Made by a program: the position numbers and the translations under genes | Assembly (NCBI GenBank): GCA_029212505.1 | Contig: JARGOS010000005.1 | Span: 1 to 64,000, forward strand | Reading direction: 5' to 3' | Length of the DNA stretch: 64,000 bases | Source: Legionellaceae bacterium | Lineage (GTDB): Bacteria; Pseudomonadota; Gammaproteobacteria; Legionellales; Legionellaceae | Shown: positions 17,440-27,455 of the stretch, piece by piece | Layout: each line of letters starts with the position of its first letter | Position numbering within the stretch: position 1 is the first letter of the stretch | Notes under the pieces: model-generated | The model's input: only the letters and a program-made list of their open reading frames with translations | What the model was told of the DNA's origin: nothing | The model's database searches: none

Positions 17440-18807
17440 CTATTTCTTTTTAACAGCTGCTTTTTTATTTAAATTTTTACCACAAAAACGTTTTTTAAGT
17501 ACGGTTTTATGACACTGTGTCATCTCTTCTTTGGGTAATTTTTTTAAATACTCAACTAATTCTATCGAGCTGTTTTTAAACACTGTATCTTGCTGCAAAA
17601 TATCGGGATGCACGGTGAGCGCCATTTGGTTCAAATTCATCAGTTTAAGGCCGCTTAAACTTCGCACCCGTGATAAAGCGACATACCCCATACCTGGCTC
17701 AAAGGCATCGCCTAAATCAATTTCTGCGGTATCGAGCGTCATGCCTTGGCTTTTATGGATGGTGATGGCCCAAGCTAAGCGAAGCGGAACTTGGCTCAAC
17801 GTAGCACGTATCTTACCATCATCTTCATAATGCCAATCTTCGGGGGGCACCACCAAGGTTTTATTACGATACGTTTTAACAATCGGCCAGCCTTCATCAC
17901 TTTTTTCAAATCCTATGACCACACAACGCGTACCGTTCACATAACGCCCTAAGGGATCGTTTTTAATAAACATCACTTCGGCGCCTACTTTTAATAACAA
18001 CGCTTCTGGGGCAAGGCAATGCTTTTTGAGCCCCTCGACAAGTGGCGCCAACCCGGAGGACTGCATCGAAAAAATTTCTTCTTCTGTGTTTAATTTACGT
18101 AACTCACGTTCGTTGATGGCATCAACATTGATATTACGTGAATATAATTTGGTTGCTTTTATCTCGCCTTCGGGCTCTTTTTTATAGCGCGTACGTAGCG
18201 GAACGCGCGTATGCTCACCTGCTGTGCCGCTCCTTATATCATTGAGTACAGTGAGCAATTCATCTTGGCTTTGCCTGTGCTGCTCTTCTAAATAACACAC
18301 ATGAATATCGCCATTTATCCAAGCGTCTGACTCGAATGCAAAATGCTTTTTATCGGCTTTAGGTGCCGTTGACACCGGTGGCAACTGAAAAAAGTCGCCG
18401 CATAACACCACTTGAATTCCACCAAACGGCTCATCACAATTACGCATGTAGCGCGCAATCTTGTCGACCATATCCAATTGATACGGATGCAACATCGAGA
18501 CCTCATCAATAATCAACACATGTGTTTTTTTATAATGGCTTCTAATACGCGGTATTTTAAGTAATTTTTCTAAATCATGTTGCGTGACATGATTCCGCAC
18601 GCCGATACCCGACCAAGCATGAATGGTTGTACCCTGAACATGCGTGGCTGCAATCCCTGTAGAAGCTGTTACCGCAACGCAAACACCATGATTTTTCAAA
18701 TAACGTATGTATTGATTGAGCACATACGTCTTACCGGCGCCGGCCGCTCCGGTTAGAAAAATATTTTTGCCCATTTTTAACAATTTTAAGGCTGCAGCTT
18801 GTTGCAT
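17440..18807 (-). CDS. PIF1-like/RecD-like superfamily 1 helicase
   Basis: 455-aa 5'-3' DNA helicase-like ATPase. Walker A is GAAGAGKT, followed by TASTGIAATHVQGTTIHAWS (motif Ia, Pif1 signature), Walker B IIDEVSML, motif III LCGDFFQLPP, a late ITIHKSQGMTLD motif and YVALSRV (motif VI). The C-terminal tail is very basic (KKRFCGKNLNKKAAVKKK). Bacterial Pif1 proteins unwind G-quadruplexes and assist replication. A 14-bp palindrome (18814-18827, ATTAAGC/GCTTAAT) lies directly before the start and could be an operator or chance. Confidence 0.9.
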   Translation of the reverse strand: MQQAAALKLLKMGKNIFLTGAAGAGKTYVLNQYIRYLKNHGVCVAVTASTGIAATHVQGTTIHAWSGIGVRNHVTQHDLEKLLKIPRIRSHYKKTHVLIIDEVSMLHPYQLDMVDKIARYMRNCDEPFGGIQVVLCGDFFQLPPVSTAPKADKKHFAFESDAWINGDIHVCYLEEQHRQSQDELLTVLNDIRSGTAGEHTRVPLRTRYKKEPEGEIKATKLYSRNINVDAINERELRKLNTEEEIFSMQSSGLAPLVEGLKKHCLAPEALLLKVGAEVMFIKNDPLGRYVNGTRCVVIGFEKSDEGWPIVKTYRNKTLVVPPEDWHYEDDGKIRATLSQVPLRLAWAITIHKSQGMTLDTAEIDLGDAFEPGMGYVALSRVRSLSGLKLMNLNQMALTVHPDILQQDTVFKNSSIELVEYLKKLPKEEMTQCHKTVLKKRFCGKNLNKKAAVKKK

Positions 18808-18871
18808 AATACGATTAAGCGCTTAATTAGATTGTGTGACACTTTTAGCACGAATAAGTAAAATAAAAAAG

Positions 18872-19762
18872 TTAAGGGGTAAAAGCCCGAACACAGCGAA
18901 TTCGATAACTGAAGATTTTTACAGTTTGATCCGGAAAACCAAACCGAAAAGTTTGGGCCCAGGCGGTTGTCTGAGTTGTCTCCGTAGAGGTCCAGTAATT
19001 ATCATCAAAAAAACCACCAACCGCTTGTTTATTTGTATAAAGACAATTCAACTGATCTTTCGCGGGTAAAAACCAATCGGTAAATCCCTCATTTTCGTAA
19101 GTCGCGCAAATACCTGCGGCATACGTATTGATATCGATTGATCCCTGATTCGTTAAGACATTAACAATGGTCGCTGTATTACTTGCACCATCTTTCTCGC
19201 TTAGTGCGCCCGTACTGGTGCCTTCTCCACCCCATGTAATGCCCGCACTATTATCTGTCGTTGCTGCAATTAGATTAGCCTCTCCGCCGTCTGAGGTTAA
19301 ACAGGCAACGGTGCCTCCACCAAAACGATCGCCAACAACAGGAGGGCGCGTCGTTCGGGTAATATTGATAAGATCACCTGGGAACGGTTCATAACATTGC
19401 AGTGTGCCACCACCCTTTTGACACAAGATGGGGCCACCGGCCACATCACCAGCAAGCTCACTACCTGTCACGACCAATGTTAAAGTACATGACTCTTGAT
19501 AACCTAACGTCATAGGACTGCCACAGTTACCGGCCGTTGTGGTTTGACGAATGCCTCGCATAGGCCTCATGACCAGCGTATGTGTTCGTCTTGACTGGTT
19601 GGTCACGGTGTATTGAATGGTTGCCGTACTAAAGTTGTCCACCGTGACTTGGGTACTGGTTAATGGAATAAACGTCCACACAGGACTCGCATGCACAGCA
19701 CCCAAAAAAAACAAGCTTGTTAATGCGAGTAATCCTAGAACGAATTTACTCAAATGTTTCAT
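18872..19762 (-). CDS. Secreted protein with C-terminal DUF1566 domain
   Basis: 296 aa. A clear signal peptide (VLGLLALTSLFFLGAVHA) leads to a mature protein starting SPVWTFIPL. The middle is a beta-rich module with several Cys residues, followed by a C-terminal DUF1566 domain (GFTDWFLPAKDQLNCLY, then NYWTSTE and YRIRCVRAF). The domain is a common extracellular or surface fold of unknown function. It starts ten bases after the stop of the SPOR/beta-barrel gene, so the two probably form an envelope operon. Confidence 0.82.
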   Translation of the reverse strand: MKHLSKFVLGLLALTSLFFLGAVHASPVWTFIPLTSTQVTVDNFSTATIQYTVTNQSRRTHTLVMRPMRGIRQTTTAGNCGSPMTLGYQESCTLTLVVTGSELAGDVAGGPILCQKGGGTLQCYEPFPGDLINITRTTRPPVVGDRFGGGTVACLTSDGGEANLIAATTDNSAGITWGGEGTSTGALSEKDGASNTATIVNVLTNQGSIDINTYAAGICATYENEGFTDWFLPAKDQLNCLYTNKQAVGGFFDDNYWTSTETTQTTAWAQTFRFGFPDQTVKIFSYRIRCVRAFTP

Positions 19763-19772
19763 ATGAATATCC

Positions 19773-20864
19773 TTAGGCCAAATAGGTCAGATTAAGCAAA
19801 AATCCATTCGTATACAGATGATTGAGAGTTAAACCCGTATTCAAAAGTTGATATGACGCTCGATCTAATTGACTCTTCCCCCAATCAGCAAACTCATAAC
19901 CCATACCCGCCAACCAATGTTCACTCAAATGACGTTCAATACCTGCCCCCACCGTGTAAGTAAAAGCCGTGGTGGTGTTACTTGCAAAATTAGGCATAGC
20001 AATTGCCCCAGCCTGTGTAACTGTATTGCTGAAACTGTGAGCTTGGTTAAAGCCAACCCCCACACTCCCGCTTAACCAAGGGATGGCTAGATAGCCTCTA
20101 TCGCTTAATAATTTGCCTTTTATGGCGAGGTGCGTATGCTTTATCTTGTAGTTATACTTGGCGTTATTAAATTGTGGATCGGCATCATCCCAAATATTTC
20201 CCGACAAAGCAGCATTGCCCGTCGTCGCAACGGCAAGACCGATTTGACCATCTAGCTTTTCACGCAGTGGCTTTTGAATACCCAAAAACAGCTCACCATC
20301 TACCAGCGCATGTGATGATGTATTTGCTGAAAAGTTTTTTTCTATATCCGGTGTCAAATAAAATGCTTGTGTCTCGCCAGCATTTTCCCACACTGGACCC
20401 ACGTTAAGCGTAACAAAACGTGAATGAACACCGTCATTTTTTTTAAAGATAGGCGCGTTTTTTTTGATGCGTTTAATATTTTTTTTAGGCGCTAAAATTG
20501 ATGAAAAAATTTGAGCTCGACGGAGGACCTTTTGCTCCCCTAGGAGTTCACGGCTTGTTTGGTTAACCGTTTTAACATCGTTAAACGGACCAAGAAACAC
20601 GGCGTAAGGAACCGATGCATCTTCATGACAAACCAGATGAACGGTTTGATTGGTTTTCTGTGCAAGACGAGCTTGAAACTCTGTCGCGTATTGTTTATTT
20701 TTGAACGATCCCATTTGAATTATATATTGATGATCGGTGTGATGAGAGAGGGTGAGATTTCGGCCTTGCTCCGCACCATAAACAGAAACAGTTGCAGCTT
20801 GAGTTGGGGCCGTAAGCAAAAAAAAGCTTGTAAATAACAAACATCTTGTCACATTGTTGGCCAT
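19773..20864 (-). CDS. SPOR-domain outer-membrane beta-barrel protein
   Basis: About 363 aa from the start chosen here. The signal peptide CLLFTSFFLLTAPTQA is followed by a SPOR-like peptidoglycan-binding domain (QYIIQMGSFKNKQYATEFQA), a basic linker (KKNIKRIKKN) and a C-terminal alternating-hydrophobic region resembling an 8-stranded OmpA/OmpW-type barrel (VGAGIERHLSEHWLAGMGYE). The frame starts at 20921, but AAGGA eight bases before the ATG at 20864 and the signal peptide directly after it support the later start. The combination would link outer membrane and murein. It is followed by the DUF1566 gene. Confidence 0.75.
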   Translation of the reverse strand: MANNVTRCLLFTSFFLLTAPTQAATVSVYGAEQGRNLTLSHHTDHQYIIQMGSFKNKQYATEFQARLAQKTNQTVHLVCHEDASVPYAVFLGPFNDVKTVNQTSRELLGEQKVLRRAQIFSSILAPKKNIKRIKKNAPIFKKNDGVHSRFVTLNVGPVWENAGETQAFYLTPDIEKNFSANTSSHALVDGELFLGIQKPLREKLDGQIGLAVATTGNAALSGNIWDDADPQFNNAKYNYKIKHTHLAIKGKLLSDRGYLAIPWLSGSVGVGFNQAHSFSNTVTQAGAIAMPNFASNTTTAFTYTVGAGIERHLSEHWLAGMGYEFADWGKSQLDRASYQLLNTGLTLNHLYTNGFLLNLTYLA

Positions 20865-20951
20865 GTTAACAATCCTTTGTTTATTCTTTGCCCATACTCG
20901 TGGAGTAATATCAGTCTTCACTATTTTGATTGAAAATACAAGCCTCTGCTT

Positions 20952-23900
20952 TTAGGGCTTCAGCTTGTTGCATAAACGTAAATCCAACGTATAAGGAAAC
21001 TCCCCGTGCGCTTGATGATTCGCGTGCGCTTGCTGACCAGGCGAATGCCCCATCCCCGGTTGAAAACGTGATAACCGTCGCCCTTCTGCTTCATTTTCGT
21101 TAACGGGAACTTTTTCATAATTACGTCCACCAGGATGCATCACATGATACGTACAGCCGCCTAACGATCGTTCTAAATAACGATCGATCACATCAAACAC
21201 CAGGGTTGATGTGGCCGGTAAGGTTGGATGTAAGCTTGAATGCGCAGCCCATGCTTTAAATCTTACCCCTGCAACCGAAACGCCATTTTCAGAGGTTGAT
21301 TTTAACGGCAAAGCATGGCCATTGCATGTAATCATATAACGATCTAACTGTGCACCGGTCACTTTAAGTTGGACACGCTCCACCGATGAATCAACCGAGC
21401 GACTCACGCTACCGCCATACAATTCTTCTCCCATCACAGGCCAAGGCTCTAACGCCATGCTGAGTGAAAGATGAATCGGACCGACTTGAACCGAGCCGTA
21501 TTCAGGAAATCTAAAATCAAAAAAAGGCTGAAACCACGCGCGTTTAAAATCATAGCCATGCTGGCGTAGATAATAGAGCACATCGTCTAAATCTTCTTGA
21601 ATAAAATGACCCAGCATAAACCGATCATGTAAGTCCGTCCCCCACCGTATGAGCTTATGATGAAACGGAGTTTTCCAAAAACAAGCAACGCACGCTCGTA
21701 CGAGCAAGGCTTGTAATAAATTCATTTGAGGATGCGGTGTCATCTCAAAACCACGCATCTCAAGCAACCCCAGCCGACCCGTGTCGCTGTCGGGACTGTA
21801 GAGCTTATCGATACAAAATTCTGCACGATGGGTGTTACCGCTTAAATCCACCAATAAATTGCGTAATTGCCGGTCCACCAACCATGGCGGCACGTCACCT
21901 TGGGCTGATTGGGCCGACATGTTTTCAAAAGCGAGTTCGAGCTCATATAATGCGTCATGACGAGCTTCATCGATACGTGGCGCTTGACTGGTGGGGCCAA
22001 TATACATCGAAGAAAAAAGATAAGATAATGCGGGATGATGCTGCCAAAACGTCACCATACTGCGTAAAACATCCGGCCGCCGTAAAAACGGGCTTGCTTC
22101 GGGCGTGCTCGCCCCCATCACCAGATGATTACCACCCCCAGTACCAACCCGCCGACCATCCAACAAAAATTTATCCGTCGTCAGGCGGCTCAAATAGGCT
22201 TCTTGATACACGGTTGAAATAATATGTTTAAGCTCATCCCAATCATGCGCTGGCTGAATATTGACTTCCAAAACACCGGGATCTGGCGTGACACTGAACG
22301 ACGCAAGCCGTAGATCTTTGGGCGGTGCATAACCTGTGATAATAAGCGGTTGATTAAGTTGTTCAACAACACGCTCAACGGCTGCAATAAGCTCTAAAAA
22401 ATGCTCGATACGCGTGAGTGGCGGCAAAAATACATGAATTTCATCTTGCTCCATTTCAACCGCTAGCGCCTGATGAATTAATCCAGCCGAATCGGCTTCA
22501 AAATGCTTATCCGACACCGTGCGTTGCTGGCAAGCTTTTTTTAAAGCTTGATAAGATGGCAATGCGCCAGTTTGATCAAAAGCGCTTCTAAGTGGGTGAA
22601 TCTCATGTTTTGATGCCTTCACCTCCGGAAGTTGGCTTAACGGTAAGCGCAGGCCCAGTGGCGAATCACCCTGAACTAAATATAAATGCTCACATTCAAA
22701 CGACCAGCGATTACTGATCCAAGTTTCACGTGTTGCAGAATAGGCGAGCGGTAAAACAAAGCCCACAGGCTCATCACACGCGTTATTTTCATAAGCGGGT
22801 ATCACGTAAGATTTCGGAATGCCCAACGCTTCGGCCACGTGCTGAATCAAAACCTTCGCTTCGCTTAGGGTGCTTTTGCTACGCACACGTGGGTTCGCTT
22901 GCCATAAAGGTTCACCATCTTTACGCCAATGGCAATGCAGAGCCCACCTGGGTAGCACTTCACCGGGGTACCATTTGCCTTGTGAGGCTTGAATTAAGCC
23001 CTTCGGTGCAAACGCCTGCCTAAGCCGTTGATGCAACTGCTGGCCTAGCGCGTATTTTTCTTCACTTAAGGCCGTAAAATTCCATGCATCACCCGAAGGA
23101 TTATCGCGTGATACAAACGTCGGCTCACCGCCCATGGTTAACTTCACGTCATGTTTTTTGAGGCTTGCATCCACGTGATGACCTAAGGCATCGATGGCTT
23201 CCCATTCACTCGGGGTATAAGGCTTGGTGACACGCCGATCTTCGTGCACGCGCACCACCGACATCTCATGATGCATGGTGCTCTCACAGACCTCTATCTC
23301 TCCACTGATGGGTGCAGCGCTTGCAGGGTTTGGGGTGCACGATAAAGGAATATGGCCCTCGCCTGCAAATAAACCTGAGGTTGGATCAAGCCCTACCCAG
23401 CCGGCACCTGGCACATAAACCTCAGTCCAAGCGTGTAAGTCAGTAAAATCTTCTTCGGCACCTGATGGGCCATCAAGCGATTTAACATCGGCTTTTAATT
23501 GCACCAAATACCCCGACACAAAGCGCGTGGCGAGCGAAAAATGGCGCAGTATTTGGCACAATAACCAGGCCATATCACGGCACGAACCGGTTTTTAAGCT
23601 TAATGTTTCTTCACACGTTTGAATGCCATGATCCATGCGAATATTATACGACAAATGCTGATGCACAAGGCTATTGATCGCGACTAAAAAATCCAGTGTA
23701 TTTTGGGCTTTGGTATTGACCGTGGCGATAAACTTTTCTAAATAACTCCCTTGCTCTTTGATTTCTAAATAAGGCAACAGTGATTGCTTTAACTCAGGCT
23801 CATACGAAAACGGAAATTGCTCTGCCTGCTTTTCAATAAAAAAATCAAACGGATTAAAAATTTTAAGCTCAAACACCAAATCCACGTCGACTAAAAATTC

Positions 23901-24119
23901 AGTGCATGGTTCAGGCACCACAATGCGTGCCTGATAATTACTAAACGCATCTTGTTGCCAATTGATAAAATGCTTTTTAGGCTGAACACGCAGAGAATAA
24001 GATTGAATACGTGCTTGCGTGTGTGGTGCAGGACGCAAGCGAATCAATTGTGGTTCCAATTGAATGGCTCTATCGTACTGATAATGCGTCCTGTGGGTAA
24101 GTGCTATTATTTTGCTCAC
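20952..24119 (-). CDS. Transglutaminase-like protein fused to DUF2126 amidoligase
   Basis: 1055 aa. Residues 1-270 hold the bacterial transglutaminase N-terminal domain and core with catalytic C180 (TGSCRDMAW), H229 (LHAWTEV) and D245 (LDPTSG). The remainder matches DUF2126, a putative amidoligase family (WYPGEVLPRWALHCHWRKDG, then DKFLLDGRRVGTGGGNHLV and LLEMRGFEMTPHPQMNL). The gene is divergent from three others of the same system across 90 bases. Such clusters are predicted to build and cleave peptide-like tags or small peptides with ATP-grasp and alpha-E partners; no product is known. Confidence 0.9.
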   Translation of the reverse strand: MSKIIALTHRTHYQYDRAIQLEPQLIRLRPAPHTQARIQSYSLRVQPKKHFINWQQDAFSNYQARIVVPEPCTEFLVDVDLVFELKIFNPFDFFIEKQAEQFPFSYEPELKQSLLPYLEIKEQGSYLEKFIATVNTKAQNTLDFLVAINSLVHQHLSYNIRMDHGIQTCEETLSLKTGSCRDMAWLLCQILRHFSLATRFVSGYLVQLKADVKSLDGPSGAEEDFTDLHAWTEVYVPGAGWVGLDPTSGLFAGEGHIPLSCTPNPASAAPISGEIEVCESTMHHEMSVVRVHEDRRVTKPYTPSEWEAIDALGHHVDASLKKHDVKLTMGGEPTFVSRDNPSGDAWNFTALSEEKYALGQQLHQRLRQAFAPKGLIQASQGKWYPGEVLPRWALHCHWRKDGEPLWQANPRVRSKSTLSEAKVLIQHVAEALGIPKSYVIPAYENNACDEPVGFVLPLAYSATRETWISNRWSFECEHLYLVQGDSPLGLRLPLSQLPEVKASKHEIHPLRSAFDQTGALPSYQALKKACQQRTVSDKHFEADSAGLIHQALAVEMEQDEIHVFLPPLTRIEHFLELIAAVERVVEQLNQPLIITGYAPPKDLRLASFSVTPDPGVLEVNIQPAHDWDELKHIISTVYQEAYLSRLTTDKFLLDGRRVGTGGGNHLVMGASTPEASPFLRRPDVLRSMVTFWQHHPALSYLFSSMYIGPTSQAPRIDEARHDALYELELAFENMSAQSAQGDVPPWLVDRQLRNLLVDLSGNTHRAEFCIDKLYSPDSDTGRLGLLEMRGFEMTPHPQMNLLQALLVRACVACFWKTPFHHKLIRWGTDLHDRFMLGHFIQEDLDDVLYYLRQHGYDFKRAWFQPFFDFRFPEYGSVQVGPIHLSLSMALEPWPVMGEELYGGSVSRSVDSSVERVQLKVTGAQLDRYMITCNGHALPLKSTSENGVSVAGVRFKAWAAHSSLHPTLPATSTLVFDVIDRYLERSLGGCTYHVMHPGGRNYEKVPVNENEAEGRRLSRFQPGMGHSPGQQAHANHQAHGEFPYTLDLRLCNKLKP

Positions 24120-24214
24120 ATAGAATCCTTGTGTATTAAACCCATCTCCAGCTAATATAAACTAAAATACTAGCATAGATAGATTCAAAAAAACTCTGCC
24201 AGGAGGGCGTGTTT

Positions 24215-26008
24215 ATGGGTGATGTATTTGTATTAAACTTTGATGTGGTCAGCTCACCATCGCTGACGCTGAAACCACAAGAAGCCGCGCCCCACGCCAG
24301 CAGCATGAGCTGGGGACTTGCCTGGTACCCCATGGACGGCCCCAGTGCGATTGTCACCAAAGATCCGGTGTCACGTGAATCGACCATTGATTGTCATGAA
24401 CTTGATCAGGCAAGAGACTTTCGTTCAACCCTTTTTTTTACGCATATGAAAGCCGGCTGCAAAGGCAATGACCACCATACGGTTGAGCCATTTTCACGTA
24501 GCTATGCGGCCAAAAACTGGCTATTTACGCTTGTCGGTAAATTGAATAAAAATAAACTTTCATTGTTACGGCACACAAGCTCAGACAGTATCGAGCCTAT
24601 AGGTACCAGTGGTTCTGAACTGATTTTTTGTTATTTACTCAATCAAATTAAAAATGCAAATGCCCGAAAACTATCTGATCTAAAGCCTGATGAATTATTA
24701 ATGTGGTGCCATGCCATTGATGCATGTAACCCTGTGAGCTTTATCATGAGCGACGGCCTTTCGGTGTTTTGTTACCAAGGCTCAGACACCTCGAAACCCT
24801 TCAAATATAAGCGCATAACGCCACCGACATCCGAAACCTCTTATTACGGAACAAGCCTAGATATAGCCCTCGATGATCCGCGTGATCAATATCATACGGC
24901 TTTTATTTTTAGCAACATCAGCTTTCAGCATGATGAGCAATGGCAGATATTGCAACCCAAACAATTGATCATCACGCGACGCGCAGCGATTGTTTGGAAC
25001 AGTTATTTTGCACAGTCTAATCACGAGCCACCCCAAACAGAACTGCCCGAATTGGCGTATGAAAAAAATAAAACGCAACCAATGATTATGAATCCTCGTG
25101 CCATCTTGCAAGCAGCCGATGGCACACCTTTGACGTATCGCATCATGGATGTCACGCATAGTACAGTTTATAAATATAACAGCCGTGTTGAACACAGCAC
25201 CCATATGTTTCGTCTTCAACCTACGGAAGATGCCTTGCAAGAAGTGATCAGCTCCACACTTAATATATCCGTTGATGGTGAATCGATCGTCTACGAAGAT
25301 GTGTTTGGTAACGGCGTAACCCATTACACCATTGACACACCATACGATCAGCTCATCATTGAAAACATCAGTCGCGTCAAAATTTATGCAGCAACACCCG
25401 ACGATCATAGTTTATCGCTTCGGCAGTCGTCGATTCCACTACGTTGGATGCCGTGGCAGCAACAAATGATGATGGCTTATTTATTGCCTGCAGAATTACC
25501 TGAAACTCAACTCATCGTCTTGACGGATTATGCAATGAGCTTTGTTGAACGTAATGATTATCATTTGTTAAACACGCTCGAAGACATGAATATCAGCATT
25601 TATCAAGATTATACCTATGTTCAAGGCAGTACGTCGTTACGTAGCACCGCCTTTGATTGTTTTACAAACCGAGAAGGCGTGTGTCAAGATTTTGCGAATT
25701 TATTCATTTGTTTAGCGCGATTGCTCGGCATTCCTGCCCGTTATCGTATGGGCTATATTCATACCGGGAATCAATATGAGAATAAGTTGCAATCGGATGC
25801 ATCGCATGCCTGGGTTGAGCTTTATTTACCTTATTTAGGCTGGCGAGGCTTTGATCCCACCAACGGATGTTTAGTTAAACAAGACCATATTCGCGTAGCC
25901 TGTGGCCGAAACTACCGAGACGCAACCCCAACCTCAGGCACGATTTTTAAGGGAGGCGGTGAAGAGTCACTTAGCGTCGACGTCAAACTCATCGAAGTGA
26001 GAATTTAA
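24215..26008 (+). CDS. Amidotransferase-like/transglutaminase fusion protein
   Basis: About 597 aa. Residues 1-260 resemble class II glutamine amidotransferases of the YafJ type (SWGLAWYP, NWLFTLVGKLN, PIGTSGSELIFCYLLNQI, WQILQPKQL). Residues about 295-597 are a transglutaminase with C490 (GVCQDFAN), H531 (SHAW) and D547 (FDPTN). The AGGAGG at 24201-24206 sets the start at the ATG at 24215, giving MGDVFVLNFD where YafJ-like enzymes begin MC; the HNG motif reads LVG. The amidotransferase part therefore looks inactive while the protease triad is intact. The stop directly abuts the start of the ATP-grasp gene. Confidence 0.85.
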   Translation: MGDVFVLNFDVVSSPSLTLKPQEAAPHASSMSWGLAWYPMDGPSAIVTKDPVSRESTIDCHELDQARDFRSTLFFTHMKAGCKGNDHHTVEPFSRSYAAKNWLFTLVGKLNKNKLSLLRHTSSDSIEPIGTSGSELIFCYLLNQIKNANARKLSDLKPDELLMWCHAIDACNPVSFIMSDGLSVFCYQGSDTSKPFKYKRITPPTSETSYYGTSLDIALDDPRDQYHTAFIFSNISFQHDEQWQILQPKQLIITRRAAIVWNSYFAQSNHEPPQTELPELAYEKNKTQPMIMNPRAILQAADGTPLTYRIMDVTHSTVYKYNSRVEHSTHMFRLQPTEDALQEVISSTLNISVDGESIVYEDVFGNGVTHYTIDTPYDQLIIENISRVKIYAATPDDHSLSLRQSSIPLRWMPWQQQMMMAYLLPAELPETQLIVLTDYAMSFVERNDYHLLNTLEDMNISIYQDYTYVQGSTSLRSTAFDCFTNREGVCQDFANLFICLARLLGIPARYRMGYIHTGNQYENKLQSDASHAWVELYLPYLGWRGFDPTNGCLVKQDHIRVACGRNYRDATPTSGTIFKGGGEESLSVDVKLIEVRI

Positions 26009-27439
26009 ATGAATTTTGATAATTATAAAACAGACCATTTTTATGATGAATTTTTTATGCCCGATGGCCTCCCACGCCAACAAATATCCGCCTTAATTGA
26101 TCAAATCAACAGCTTTCCAAAGCATGAACTCAAACGCCGTCAAAAAGCAGCTGAACTCGCACTGTATCAACAGGGCATTACATTTAACGTCTACAATAAT
26201 AAAAAAGCCATTGAGAAAATATTCCCGTTTGATCTGATTCCCCGCGTGATTCCTGGTAAAGAGTGGCGTGAATTAGAGCGCGGTTTAAAACAACGCGTTG
26301 AAGCCCTGAATTTATTTATTCACGATGTTTATCATGATCAAAAAATAATAAAAGACAAGATTATTCCAAAAGCGCTTATTCTGGAATCCGAGGGCTATTC
26401 AAAACAATGCATTGGCTTGCGTCCGCCACAGGATATATGGATTCATATCTCGGGCCTCGACTTAATACGCGATCATGACGGTCAGTTTTATGTTCTTGAA
26501 GATAATTTGCGTTGCCCATCGGGCGCGTCTTATCTTTTAGAAAATCGTATGATCTTAAAACGTACGTTCCCTGGTTTATTCGAAACGCTGGATGTGCAGC
26601 CCGTCTCTGATTACAGTAATCGTCTGTACGATGCGTTATGTTATTTAGCCAAACATCAAGATAATACACCCAATGTCATTGTGCTCACACCCGGTATTTA
26701 TAATTCGGCTTATTATGAACATGCGTATCTTGCACGACAGATGGGTGTGCCGTTAGCACAAGGTTCGGATTTAGTGGTGATTGATGATCACGTGATGCTA
26801 AAAACAACCCAAGGCTTTGAAAAAGTCGACGTGATTTATCGTCGTATTGATGATGATTTTCTAGACCCTCTCGAGTTTCGTCAAGATTCGCTGTTGGGTG
26901 TACCGGGGATCATGAATTGCTTAAGAAAAGGCCATGTTGCTTTGGCCAATGCTCCAGGAACCGGGGTTGCTGATGATAAAGCGGTTTATGCGTACATTCC
27001 TCAGATTATTAAATATTATCTGGATCAAGATCCGATTTTACCCAACGTACCGACGTTTCTTTGTGATGATGAGCAGCAGCGTAAGCATGTTCTGGCCAAT
27101 TTGGATTCGCTGGTGGTTAAAGCGGTTAATTTATCTGGCGGTTATGGCATGCTCATCGGGCCACATGCCACGGACGCAGAACGAAAACAATTTGCTGAAA
27201 AAATTAAGGCTTCTCCACGTAATTATATTGCTCAACCTACACTTGCATTGTCCCGCAGCCCAACCATGGTCGGCGAATCGATTGAAGGTCGGCATGTGGA
27301 TATGCGCCCCTACTCGTTGTACGGAGAATCCATCGAGGTGATTCCCGGTGGACTCACGCGCGTTGCATTAAAAAAAGGTTCGTTGGTCGTCAACTCATCT
27401 CAGGGCGGTGGAAGTAAAGATACCTGGGTTTTAGAATAA
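26009..27439 (+). CDS. Circularly permuted ATP-grasp protein (DUF404/DUF407)
   Basis: 476 aa, close to the family norm. Family motifs include FPFDLIPRVIPGKEWRELERGL, LRPPQDIWIHISGLDLIRDH with YVLEDNLRCPSGASYLLENR, VDVIYRRIDDDFLDPLEF and, near the end, LVVKAVNLSGGYGMLIGP. These correspond to circularly permuted ATP-grasp ligases that form amide bonds using ATP. It begins at the base after the stop of the transglutaminase fusion and is followed after 16 bases by the alpha-E gene, so the three are one operon. Confidence 0.93.
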   Translation: MNFDNYKTDHFYDEFFMPDGLPRQQISALIDQINSFPKHELKRRQKAAELALYQQGITFNVYNNKKAIEKIFPFDLIPRVIPGKEWRELERGLKQRVEALNLFIHDVYHDQKIIKDKIIPKALILESEGYSKQCIGLRPPQDIWIHISGLDLIRDHDGQFYVLEDNLRCPSGASYLLENRMILKRTFPGLFETLDVQPVSDYSNRLYDALCYLAKHQDNTPNVIVLTPGIYNSAYYEHAYLARQMGVPLAQGSDLVVIDDHVMLKTTQGFEKVDVIYRRIDDDFLDPLEFRQDSLLGVPGIMNCLRKGHVALANAPGTGVADDKAVYAYIPQIIKYYLDQDPILPNVPTFLCDDEQQRKHVLANLDSLVVKAVNLSGGYGMLIGPHATDAERKQFAEKIKASPRNYIAQPTLALSRSPTMVGESIEGRHVDMRPYSLYGESIEVIPGGLTRVALKKGSLVVNSSQGGGSKDTWVLE

Positions 27440-27455
27440 AATATAGGATAATCAT

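Noticed and set aside
18814-18827. 14-bp palindrome ATTAAGC/GCTTAAT as an operator
   Set aside because: Too short and AT-rich to separate from chance without a second copy.
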